Assembly (NCBI GenBank): GCA_964494205.1 | Contig: CAZBRD010000004.1 | Span: forward strand, 248,001-312,000 | Direction: 5' to 3' | DNA length: 64,000 nucleotides | DNA from: JBBTCX01 sp964494205 | GTDB lineage: Bacteria; Planctomycetota; Phycisphaerae; UBA1845 | Part shown: piece after piece, positions 1 through 8,500 of the stretch | Position numbering within the stretch: position 1 is the first letter of the stretch | Layout: each line of letters starts with the position of its first letter | Position numbers and translations under genes: made by a program | Notes under the pieces: model-generated | Seen by the model: only the letters and a program-made list of their open reading frames with translations | Told to the model about the DNA's origin: nothing | The model's database searches: none

Positions 1-101
1 ATTTCAAACGCAATGCGATCGCCCTTCGGCGACATCGCAGGCCGTCCTACTACCTTCAGTCGAAACAGATCATCTAATTCAATGGGAGATTTCTTTGGCA
101 T
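1..101 (-). CDS. S9-family peptidase, N-terminal fragment (cut by window edge)
   Basis: Reading the minus strand from an ATG at position 101 gives 33 codons that run off the window. The peptide contains LDDLFRLKVVGRPAMSPKGD followed by RIAFE. This matches the usual start of S9 prolyl oligopeptidase / acylaminoacyl peptidases, where the first blade of a TolB/PD40-like propeller carries an SPDG(K/R)-type motif. The catalytic domain would lie outside the window. It starts 39 bases after the PhzF-like gene on the same strand, so the two may share a transcript. Family assignment rests on a short peptide, so it is moderate; the reading frame itself is clear. Confidence 0.6.
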   Translation of the reverse strand, partial: MPKKSPIELDDLFRLKVVGRPAMSPKGDRIAFE

Positions 102-140
102 GTTCTTACTCAAAACTCCGCCGGACTACTCGCCCGAAAC

Positions 141-1094
141 TCATTCGATGACCAACTCTCCGCGCATCGTCGTGACAGCTTTGCCGCCCACGCGCGAGAT
201 CATCGTTCCATCTTCCTGAACCCGCACCAACCCATACAACAACCCCGTGCGCCCTCCGGGGATTCCCTGCACGCAGACCATACCCGCCGTGTCCTCGTGC
301 AGCGGGATCAAACCATGCTTCACCATGTACGCACACAACGGCCCATGCACGCTGCCCGTCACAGGGTCTTCATTCACTCCAGCCGTCGGCGCGAAAAACC
401 GGGACTGAACATTCACCGATGGCGTCAGCGTCTGCACGGTCGCGAGAGAAAACCCGCGCACATGATGATGCTGACCGAACAAACCAAGCTCCCGGAAATC
501 AGGCCTGGCCTCGTTGAGTCGCATCACGTCCTTCACGAACACAATGACGTCATCATCCTGCGTCCGCGCCAGCGGCAAATCACCTTCGAGCGCATCCACT
601 TCCAACCCGAGCAACTTCGCCAGATCGAATCGATCAACTCGCGCGGGCGACAGCGTCGGCGGCATCAGCTCCAACCAGTAAATGCGCCCGCCGCCATCTC
701 CCGGCCAGCGTTCCACGAACGTGGTGATGCGCCCCGACTTCGTCTCAATCCGCACCTCGACCGGCTGGTCTCCCCCGTTCCATTCGATCCGCCCCGATTC
801 AACCAGCGCATGCACGCCCGCCACCGTCGCGTGACCACACATGCCGACTTCGATCGTAGGTGTGAACCAACGGAAGCGCAGATGGTGGTGTGATGATGCG
901 GGCTTACCCGGTCCATGTCCCGTCACGTCATCGCCGACCGGCAGCACGAACGTCGTCTCGCTCAGATTGAACTCGGCCGCAATGGCAGCCATCTGCTCGT
1001 CGCGCAGCCCCTCCGCATCCAGCAGCACCGCCGCCGGGTTGCCGGTGAACGGCCCCGTGGTAAACGCGTCAACGACGTAATAAGCTCGACTCAT
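141..1094 (-). CDS. PhzF-family isomerase/epimerase
   Basis: A 317-residue protein starting MSRAYYVVDAFTTGPFTGNP, the typical first strand of the PhzF / diaminopimelate-epimerase-like fold. The conserved acidic residue of the family is present as E46 in FNLSETTF, and the C-terminal signature appears as EDPVTGSVHGPL. Members are cofactor-independent isomerases such as PhzF of phenazine synthesis; most bacterial homologues have unknown substrates, and no phenazine genes are nearby. The open frame extends upstream to 1226, but the family start fits the ATG at 1094 and the extra 44 residues look unlike any PhzF. It is followed closely by the S9 peptidase gene on the same strand. Confidence 0.88.
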   Translation of the reverse strand: MSRAYYVVDAFTTGPFTGNPAAVLLDAEGLRDEQMAAIAAEFNLSETTFVLPVGDDVTGHGPGKPASSHHHLRFRWFTPTIEVGMCGHATVAGVHALVESGRIEWNGGDQPVEVRIETKSGRITTFVERWPGDGGGRIYWLELMPPTLSPARVDRFDLAKLLGLEVDALEGDLPLARTQDDDVIVFVKDVMRLNEARPDFRELGLFGQHHHVRGFSLATVQTLTPSVNVQSRFFAPTAGVNEDPVTGSVHGPLCAYMVKHGLIPLHEDTAGMVCVQGIPGGRTGLLYGLVRVQEDGTMISRVGGKAVTTMRGELVIE

Positions 1095-1371
1095 GGATGC
1101 ACGATCAGCGGAAGTTCCGTGCGGCAAAAACCGCCCGCTCTGATTCCCAAGTTTACCGACCTCGCCATGCGGAATGTACATGCGAGATTTGCTCCGCTCA
1201 ACCGCATGACGACGTGAATCCCACACTTAACGACACAAGTCGCCCAACATTGATCTTCAGGCCCAACGGCGTACCATATCCGCAGCCAGTTCGGCGGCGC
1301 GGGAAACGAGCAAACACGAGTTCCGTTGTTTCTCACCGAACGATGGCCAAGGTCGCGCGGCATCGAAATCA

Positions 1372-2367
1372 ATGAATCAAAAACTCATCAGCCTCATCAC
1401 ACTCGCAGCCATCACTTTGTCCTCTATTCGAATCCAGGCCGAAGACCGGTTGCGCACGCTCAAACTCGATCCGAAAACGCAGGAATGGGTGGAAGTGCCG
1501 CCCCCGCCCCCGGGCACATCCGAGGGCGATCTCTTCGCCATCCGCTCACTTGTTAAGAGCGGTGAACAAAGCAAAGCCATCAGCGCATCGAAGCGCTTCA
1601 TCAAGAAGTACGGCGCGCAAGACCCTTATTACCCCGACGTGCTTTTAGCCCAAGTCCAGGCGATGGTCGCGCGCAAGCAATACACGGACGCGTACAAAAT
1701 CTTGCAGAAATTTTTCAACGAGTTCGCGGGAATCGTTTCCACTGCGGAGGCACTTCGCCTCAAGTTTGTCATCGCAGAAGCCTATCTCGGCGGCGCGAAG
1801 AAAAAAGTGTGGGGCATCTTCCGTTTCAAGGCAGAAGAAGACGGGCTGCAAATGCTCGACGAAATCACAGCCGACTATCCCGATGAACCGCTGTCACAGC
1901 TCGCGCTGAAAACCAAAGCCGACCATTTGTTCCGCACCGGCGATCACGCGCTCGCTGAATTGGATTACGCCCGCATGCTTCGCGATTATCCGCAAAGTCG
2001 CTATCGCCAATACGCCTCGCAGCGCTCCGCCGAGTCCGCACTCGCCAGCTACGGCGGCATCGAGTACGACGACGCGCCGCTCATCGAAGCCCAGCAACGA
2101 TACGAAGACTATCGCCGCGATTTTCCCTCAGCCGCTGAAACGGAAGGCGTTGCTCAGATTCTGGACACCATCAGGGAATATCGCGCCGAGAAAGTTCTCT
2201 CCATCGCTTCGTATTACGATCGCACGGACCACCTTGGTTCAGCCGTGTACTACTATCGAAAACTGAACAACGAGTTTCCCGATTCTTCCGCAGCCGTCCG
2301 CTCGCGTCAGAGATTGGAAATCCTCGGCGCTACCGACGAACCTGCTCCGCCTACGGGTACGAATTGA
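1372..2367 (+). CDS. BamD-like TPR protein, exported
   Basis: A 331-residue protein with an N-terminal signal peptide (about residues 1-23, hydrophobic LISLITLAAITLSSIRIQA) and then TPR-type helical hairpins. Typical TPR spacing is seen around residues 55-130, 165-215 and 270-315, for example YYYRKLNNEFPDSSAAVRSR near the end. The repeat pattern and 'FPDS...' motifs resemble BamD/YfiO, the outer-membrane assembly TPR lipoprotein. No lipobox cysteine is visible, so it may be periplasmic rather than lipidated. A proline-rich stretch (PPPPPG) follows the signal peptide. It lies 22 bases before the LptE-like gene and shortly before ftsH, an envelope-biogenesis context that supports the reading. 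Confidence 0.72.
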   Translation: MNQKLISLITLAAITLSSIRIQAEDRLRTLKLDPKTQEWVEVPPPPPGTSEGDLFAIRSLVKSGEQSKAISASKRFIKKYGAQDPYYPDVLLAQVQAMVARKQYTDAYKILQKFFNEFAGIVSTAEALRLKFVIAEAYLGGAKKKVWGIFRFKAEEDGLQMLDEITADYPDEPLSQLALKTKADHLFRTGDHALAELDYARMLRDYPQSRYRQYASQRSAESALASYGGIEYDDAPLIEAQQRYEDYRRDFPSAAETEGVAQILDTIREYRAEKVLSIASYYDRTDHLGSAVYYYRKLNNEFPDSSAAVRSRQRLEILGATDEPAPPTGTN

Positions 2368-2389
2368 ATCAGCCTACGTGAGGTCGCTC

Positions 2390-2935
2390 ATGCTTGCACA
2401 CAGACATGATTGTTATCCAAGGTCGCTGGTCAGCAGCCGAGCTTTCCGCGCCGCGACTGTATTATTTGTCCTTACACTCGCCCTCCTGCCAGGCTGCGGA
2501 TACTCAACCAAGCCTCCTTTTGCGACCGATATTCAGACGATTCACGTTGAAATGTTCCAATCCAAGGAGTTTCGCCGCGAGTTGGAGTTCCGCTTGACCG
2601 AATCCGTTGTTAAGCGAATCGAGATGGACACACCTTATCGGATCGCGTCGCGCGAAACAGCCGACGCCCTCCTGACGGGTGAGGTCCTCGAAGTTCGTAA
2701 TCGTGTATTCGGAGATGACTTCGACAACGACCTCCCGCGTGAGATCGGTTCAACGGTGGTGATCAGATACAGGCTGGAAGACATGCGGACCGGCAAGATT
2801 CTGGTAGAGCGACCGCGCTTCGTATATCAGACCAGTTACATTCCACCAGTAGGTGAAACTTTCACGCAGGGCATGACTCGCGCTATGGACGGCCTCGCTG
2901 AGCAGATCGTCGAGTCCATGGAAACAACGTGGTGA
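2390..2935 (+). CDS. lptE: LptE-like LPS-assembly lipoprotein
   Basis: A 181-residue lipoprotein. The hydrophobic segment ends ALLPGC with the lipidation cysteine at residue 36. The following GYSTKPPFATDIQTIHVEMF segment is typical of LptE (DUF-type LPS assembly lipoprotein), which plugs the LptD barrel and helps deliver lipopolysaccharide to the outer leaflet. The ATG at 2390 is preceded by GAGGT at a 5-base spacing; a GTG at 2378 in the same frame is an alternative start. It follows the BamD-like gene and precedes ftsH. No LptD gene is seen in the window. Family call is based on fold-level pattern and position, so it is good but not certain. Confidence 0.78.
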   Translation: MLAHRHDCYPRSLVSSRAFRAATVLFVLTLALLPGCGYSTKPPFATDIQTIHVEMFQSKEFRRELEFRLTESVVKRIEMDTPYRIASRETADALLTGEVLEVRNRVFGDDFDNDLPREIGSTVVIRYRLEDMRTGKILVERPRFVYQTSYIPPVGETFTQGMTRAMDGLAEQIVESMETTW

Positions 2936-3060
2936 CCTCGCTATGATTATCACGACATTGAATATCAATGGAGCGCGGCCTGCGGGCATCCCTATCTAAC
3001 AACGTAACTGTCGACGGATGCAACAGATAAAGTCGTGCTTCGACCTAGGGAGTTTGTGTA

Positions 3061-5088
3061 ATGGCGGACAATAACGGGTCGACCCCTCAACCCAACGGGC
3101 AAAAGAAACCCCCTGGGTCGAATCTAAAGATGTCGCGCAACGTGGTCAGTTGGCTTCTCCTGCTCGGAGTGGCCATGGTTCTCGTTACACTCCTGAATCA
3201 CAACATGACGGCCGCCAAACCGATCCGGCTCGATGAATTCTGGACGATGGTAAACAACAAGCAGATCGAGACCATCACCGTTAAGGAGGATGGTCTCATC
3301 GAAGGTCGCCGCAAAGCATCTGAAGGCGATAAGCCGGGCGAGCCGCTCAACTTCACGCTGAACTATCCCAACGCAGCCATCGACAGCCGATTCCTGCAAC
3401 AAATTGTGCAGCTCAATCCACAGGCCGAGATCAAAGTTGAAAAACCAAGTCAGCTCATGGTGCTGATGATCACCATGCTTCCGTGGATTCTGATTTTCGC
3501 GTTCATCTGGTTTGTGATCTTCCGGCAGATCCGCAGCGCCGGCGGACCGGGCGGTATGCTCGGCAGCTTCGGTCGCTCGCGTCACCGTATGACGCACAAG
3601 GAACACACGAACATCACCTTTGCGGACGTCGCCGGCATCGACGAAGCCAAGGAAGAAGTCCGCGAGATCATTGAGTTCCTCAAAGCGCCGAAGAAATTCC
3701 AGCGCCTCGGCGGTCGCATACCGCGTGGCATCTTGCTTGTTGGTTCACCGGGTTGCGGTAAGACCCTTCTCGCCAAAGCCATCGCAGGCGAAGCCGACGT
3801 TCCGTTCTTCTCCATCAGCGGTTCCGACTTTGTGGAAATGTTCGTTGGTGTCGGTGCCTCGCGCGTTCGCGATCTTTTCAAGCAGGCGAAGGAAAACTCG
3901 CCTTGCATTATCTTCCTCGATGAAATCGACGCCGTCGGCCGCAAGCGCGGCGCCAGCTTCGGCGGCGGAGGACATGACGAACGCGAGCAGACGCTCAACG
4001 CCATTCTCGTCGAGATGGACGGTTTCGATACGAACTCGCAGGTCATCGTCATTGCCGCAACCAATCGCGCAGACGTTCTCGACCCCGCGCTCATCCGACC
4101 GGGCCGTTTCGATCGCCAGGTCTATGTTTCACTGCCCGACGTGCAGGGTCGTTACGAAATCCTCAAAGTCCACATGCGCAAGATCAAGCTCGGACCAACC
4201 GTTGACATTCGTCGCTGCGCTCGCGGAACACCCATGTTCAGCGGCGCGGAGCTCGCTGCCTTGGTCAACGAAGCCGCTCTGATCGCCACGCTCCAGAATA
4301 AGGAATTCGTCGAGCAGGACGATCTCGAGGAAGCACGCGACAAGATTCGCTGGGGCCGCGCCAAGAAGAGTCGCGTCATGGACGAGAAGGAAACTCGCGC
4401 AACCGCATTCCACGAAGCCGGTCACGCAATCGTTCAGGCACTGCTGCCCGATGCGGATCCGCTGCATAAAGTGAGCATTATTCCTCGCGGTCCATATGCG
4501 GGTATCACAGCCGCCTTGCCGGAAAGAGACCGTACGAACTACAGCTATAAATACCTGCGCGCGACGATGCGCGTTCTTTGTGCCGGTCGAATTGCCGAGC
4601 AGATGTTCTGCGGCGACATCAACACCGGTGCGATGGCGGACATTCGCCAGGTCACCGAAATGGCCCGCAAGATGGTCACCGAGTGGGGCATGACCGATCG
4701 CCTCGGTTTCGTCTCCTATGCGGACGAAGAGCATCGCTCGATGTGGGGCGATCTACCCGCAGGCCGTGACTACTCCGAGCCCACCGCAGAAGCCATTGAC
4801 CAGGAAGTCCGCCGGATGGTCGACGAAGCCTACGAAGAAGCCCGCAAGATGATCACCGACAACCGCGAGCGTGTCGAAGCCATCGCGCACGCGTTGCTTA
4901 AAGTCGAAACGCTCACGGGCGAGGAAGTCAACGGCATCATTCGTGGAGAGCCGTTCGAACGTGCCTCAGTGGCTGACATCCTCGACCGCGTAGCCGCCGA
5001 CGATCGCGTGGGCGTCGCCCGACAGGTGCAAGCGGAATCCAAGCCCCGCCCCGAACTCGGCGGCGGCCCGCTACCGCAACCCGGCTGA
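3061..5088 (+). CDS. ftsH: ATP-dependent zinc metalloprotease FtsH
   Basis: A 675-residue inner-membrane AAA+ protease that degrades misassembled membrane proteins and regulatory substrates; in proteobacteria it also controls LpxC levels. Two transmembrane segments (about 27-45 and 135-155) flank a periplasmic domain. The AAA module has Walker A GSPGCGKT (228-235), Walker B IIFLDEID (283-290) and the second region of homology TNRADVLDPALIRPGRFDR. The protease domain carries the zinc motif HEAGH (451-455), with a downstream acidic ligand region GDINTGAMADI. AGGGAG lies about 9 bases before the ATG. All catalytic motifs are intact and the length is normal for the family. Confidence 0.98.
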   Translation: MADNNGSTPQPNGQKKPPGSNLKMSRNVVSWLLLLGVAMVLVTLLNHNMTAAKPIRLDEFWTMVNNKQIETITVKEDGLIEGRRKASEGDKPGEPLNFTLNYPNAAIDSRFLQQIVQLNPQAEIKVEKPSQLMVLMITMLPWILIFAFIWFVIFRQIRSAGGPGGMLGSFGRSRHRMTHKEHTNITFADVAGIDEAKEEVREIIEFLKAPKKFQRLGGRIPRGILLVGSPGCGKTLLAKAIAGEADVPFFSISGSDFVEMFVGVGASRVRDLFKQAKENSPCIIFLDEIDAVGRKRGASFGGGGHDEREQTLNAILVEMDGFDTNSQVIVIAATNRADVLDPALIRPGRFDRQVYVSLPDVQGRYEILKVHMRKIKLGPTVDIRRCARGTPMFSGAELAALVNEAALIATLQNKEFVEQDDLEEARDKIRWGRAKKSRVMDEKETRATAFHEAGHAIVQALLPDADPLHKVSIIPRGPYAGITAALPERDRTNYSYKYLRATMRVLCAGRIAEQMFCGDINTGAMADIRQVTEMARKMVTEWGMTDRLGFVSYADEEHRSMWGDLPAGRDYSEPTAEAIDQEVRRMVDEAYEEARKMITDNRERVEAIAHALLKVETLTGEEVNGIIRGEPFERASVADILDRVAADDRVGVARQVQAESKPRPELGGGPLPQPG

Positions 5089-5146
5089 TTTGAAGACAGT
5101 ACTTGAAGATTGGCCTTGAAGACTGCACGAGGTTAATGCGCACCCA

Positions 5147-5212
5147 AGAAATGGTAGTACTGTTTATACGAAATGGTCGAACTGTTCGTACGAAATGATC
5201 ATACTGTTAGTA
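5147..5212. repeat. Three tandem copies of a 22-bp unit
   Basis: Units occupy 5147-5168, 5169-5190 and 5191-5212. The shared pattern is CGAAATGGTCNNACTGTTNN followed by TA, with 3-6 differences between units. There are no spacers between the copies, so this is not a CRISPR array. It begins about 60 bases after the ftsH stop codon. Confidence 0.85.
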
Positions 5213-5243
5213 CGACGAGCTCCCCCGAGAATACTGACTATTC

Positions 5244-5329
5244 GCGTCCCGTAGGGACGCACCGAGAATAGCCCAGCAGTTCACTGCTGGGTTCCGATTG
5301 CAAAAAAGAAAAGGAAGCCCCGTAGGGGC
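5244..5329. repeat. Cluster of three short hairpin repeats
   Basis: Three perfect stem-loops follow each other. At 5244-5260 GCGTCCC pairs with GGGACGC around GTA. At 5272-5291 CCCAGCAGT pairs with ACTGCTGGG around TC. At 5317-5329 GCCCC pairs with GGGGC around GTA. The first and third share the central GTAGGG core, which links them in form to the GTAGGG hairpin family found elsewhere in the window. Confidence 0.8.
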
Positions 5330-5399
5330 GACCGAACCGACCCCAACAACCTCTCGGCTCTAAGAACCGGCGCATTGCACCTTCTGAAGAGAAAGACCC

Positions 5400-5438
5400 C
5401 ACGTCACTTTCTGGCAATTTCCGCCGGAAAGTGACGTG
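5400..5438. repeat. 12-bp perfect inverted repeat
   Basis: CACGTCACTTTC at 5400-5411 is exactly complementary to GAAAGTGACGTG at 5427-5438, separated by 15 bases. There is no run of T on either side, so it is a poor match to a rho-independent terminator. It sits about 110 bases before the PQQ/TPR gene and could be an operator or a mobile palindrome. Confidence 0.75.
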
Positions 5439-5547
5439 ATTGCCATTCCATTCAACTTAGAAATACACGCAAACGCCCGATAGTATATAAGTAGCGGCGG
5501 CGTTGTATTCGACGCCATTGGATTGGTGCGCGCCAAGAGCGAGTATT

Positions 5548-8500
5548 GTGAAGCGGATTTCTAAGTTGTCTTTCCCACTCATCGATAGCCTGAACCGGAA
5601 TCATAGCGCGTCCGCGCCTCGCGCCAACGCGCACTCCGTTTCTCTCATCTTGATTGCCTTTGGGTTCTTCTCGACGCAACTCGCCGTCGCACTCGAACCG
5701 CCCGCTCAACAACCGCCTCGCCACGATGTCCCCGCCGACGTCTACCTGAACGATAGCTTCGAGGCATCGGACGCCATCGCCAAAGCAAAAAACCTGGCGA
5801 GCCAACATCGATGGACCGAAGCGGTCCAACTTCTCCAGCGGGCGGCCGACCTTGATGCAGACAAAGTCATCTCCGTGGGTCAGGGTCAGTTCGTCGGGCT
5901 CCGTCGGCACGTGAGCGACACCATCGCCGCATGGCCCGCGGAAGGAATCGAAGCTTACCGCGACGCGGTCGAGCGATCCGCCGAGGACCGAATCGCCTCC
6001 GTCACCGAATTGCACTCACTGACCGAGTTGCTCCCCATCTTTGATCGCTACTTCTGCACTGCGGCAGCCGCTGACCTCGCTGATCGCATCGGCCAGCTCG
6101 CGATGGAAAACGGTGAACTGGCGGTGGCTTCGCGCGTGTATCGCAGCGTGGTGGAGAACCATCCCGACCGCGCCCGTTTCGAAGACCGCTACCGCGCGAT
6201 GCTCTCACTCATCGACGCCATGCGCAGCGACACTCCCCCAACAGCTCCCGCCGAAGTGCAGCAATTCACGCTCGATCTCGCAGGCGAGAAAATGGCGCTG
6301 CACGAAGGCTTGCCTCGTTTCCACGAAATGTTCCAATGTCTTCGCTTGCCGCCCAACCCCGCCACCTGGCCGATCTTCGGCGGCAACGAGCAGCGCAATC
6401 GTCGCGGCTCATCGCACGTCGATGACCTTGGCCTTCTCTGGCGATTCGAAGGACTCAGACCCGAGGCGCGCCGCCCGACGCACGACGCCGAAAACGCCGA
6501 GCCAGACAACGCGGAAACAAACACGGTTTGGCCGGTCATTCAGTCATTGCTCAATCCTGTACTCGCCAATGACCTTGTCCTTGTGCAGAGCTTTCGCGAG
6601 ATCGTCGCCATTCGGGTGGGTTCCGGTTTGCCCGTCTGGCGCTACGCCGCCGACGCGGGCCTCGATACTCAGGCCGATCATTTCGCGGAACCGTCCATCG
6701 CGCTGAACGTGGTCACCGTATCCGACGATCGCGCGTTTGCCGCACTACCCACCGACGCAGATCCCTACTATGGCGGTGAAAACACTGGCCGCACCGCAGC
6801 ACTGATCAGCCTGGATGTTGCGACCGGTCGACTTCTCTGGCGCACCGAAGCACAAAGCATCATCGCCGGCGCCAACGACCTCTCGTTCGATTCCTCACCG
6901 CTCGTAGACGGCGACCGCGTCTACATCGTCGGACGTCGCAAACGCGCCTTCGGTTTTGAGGACTGCTACGTGTTCTGCCTGAGCGCAACGACCGGCCGCG
7001 CCATTTTCCAGACGCACCTCGGCAGCGCATCGACCGGCACCTTCGGCGCTCGCCAACCAACGCTCAGCATACCGGCGCTGTTCGGCGACACGGTGTATGT
7101 TGCTACCAACCTCGGCTCCATCGCCGCCGTGGACGCTTACACGGGCTCCGTTCAATGGCTCCGACTCTATCCGCGCGAGCCGCTCAACACCGGCGAGGAG
7201 ACCGGTTGGGTGCAGCACGACGTCAACAACTGGGAACTGAACCCGATCATTTTTTCCGGCAACCGCCTCATCGCCCTGCCCACCGATTCATCCCACGTGT
7301 TCGTGCTCAACGCCGAGGACGGCACGTTGAGCCGCACCATCGCCACCGACCAGCTCGCCGGCATCCAAACCCTGCTCGGCGCGGAGAACGATCTCATTTG
7401 CGGCGTCGGTCGTACAGCCATGTGTTACGACCTCAAAGCCAACGAAATGATCTGGACCGCCGGCTGGCACGAAGGCGAACGCGTCATCGGTCGCGGCACG
7501 TGGGCTGACGGCGTCCTGCTCATCCCCACCAACCTCGCGCTACATCGCTTCCGCGTGACCGACGGCGCTCGCACACAATTACAATGGGAATCCAAAGATC
7601 GCGGCGGCAATCTCGTCGCCTTGCCCGATCGTCTCATCGTCGGCGGCGAAGGAACGATCTCGACTTACGTCCGCCGCGCTGACATGTGGAAAGCCCTTCG
7701 CGATCGCATGGCCGAAGCCCCCAACGACCCCAACCCAGCGTTCGAACTCGTGGAAGTCGCCGTCCGCTCCGGCGAAATGGACGAAGCATGGCACGCGTTG
7801 GAGGAAGCTTCACTCCGCATCGCGAAACTAGCGGTCGTTGAAACCAATCACGCCCGCCGCATCTACGAAGATTCGCTCATGCTCACCGAAGCCCTCGCCC
7901 AGCGAAGCGCCCTCGACGCCGAGAAGCTTGATCGCTTGCAGCAAATCGCGTCAACCTATTCGCCCGATTCAAAATCGCACCTGACCTATCGACTTCGCTT
8001 CGCCGAGGTGCTAGCCAAATTCGGTAAGCCCGAAAAAGCAATCGACCTCTATCAGCAGATTCTCAAGGATCGTTCGCTTCGCGATCTCGAAACCACCGGC
8101 CCCGACACCGGCTATCGCCGCGGCGGCAACATCGCCCGCGAAGCAATCGATACAATCATCGCGAAGCAAGGCATCACCGTGTACGCAGCCGTCGAAAACG
8201 AAGCTAAGCTCACGCTCGACGCCGCAAGAACATCCGGCGACATCAACGCACTCCGCCGCGTCGTCGATTGTTACCCAAACAGCACCAGCGCCCCGGCCGC
8301 GCTGATAGTCGGGGCAGAGCAATTAGCCAAATCAAATCGCTTCGAAGAAGCCGTGAAGTGGTACTCCCGTGCGTATCACCACAACTCGACCGCCACGGAC
8401 CGCCCGCGCCTCATTCAGGCAATGGCCGACGCCTACGAGCGCGCCGGAAAACCCGACCTCGCCTATCGCTGGCTCTGCCGCGCCGCACGTGAGTTCCCGC

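Larger units (their letters stand above)
5089..5547. other. Repeat-rich spacer after ftsH
   Basis: No credible gene lies between ftsH and the PQQ protein. The spacer holds three 22-bp tandem repeat units and at least four perfect hairpins, listed separately. Their close packing and stem-loop form suggest short mobile palindromic repeats or RNA-level processing signals rather than promoter elements. Confidence 0.7.

Noticed and set aside
5147..5212. CRISPR array
   Set aside because: Only three units with no spacers between them and no cas genes in the window.
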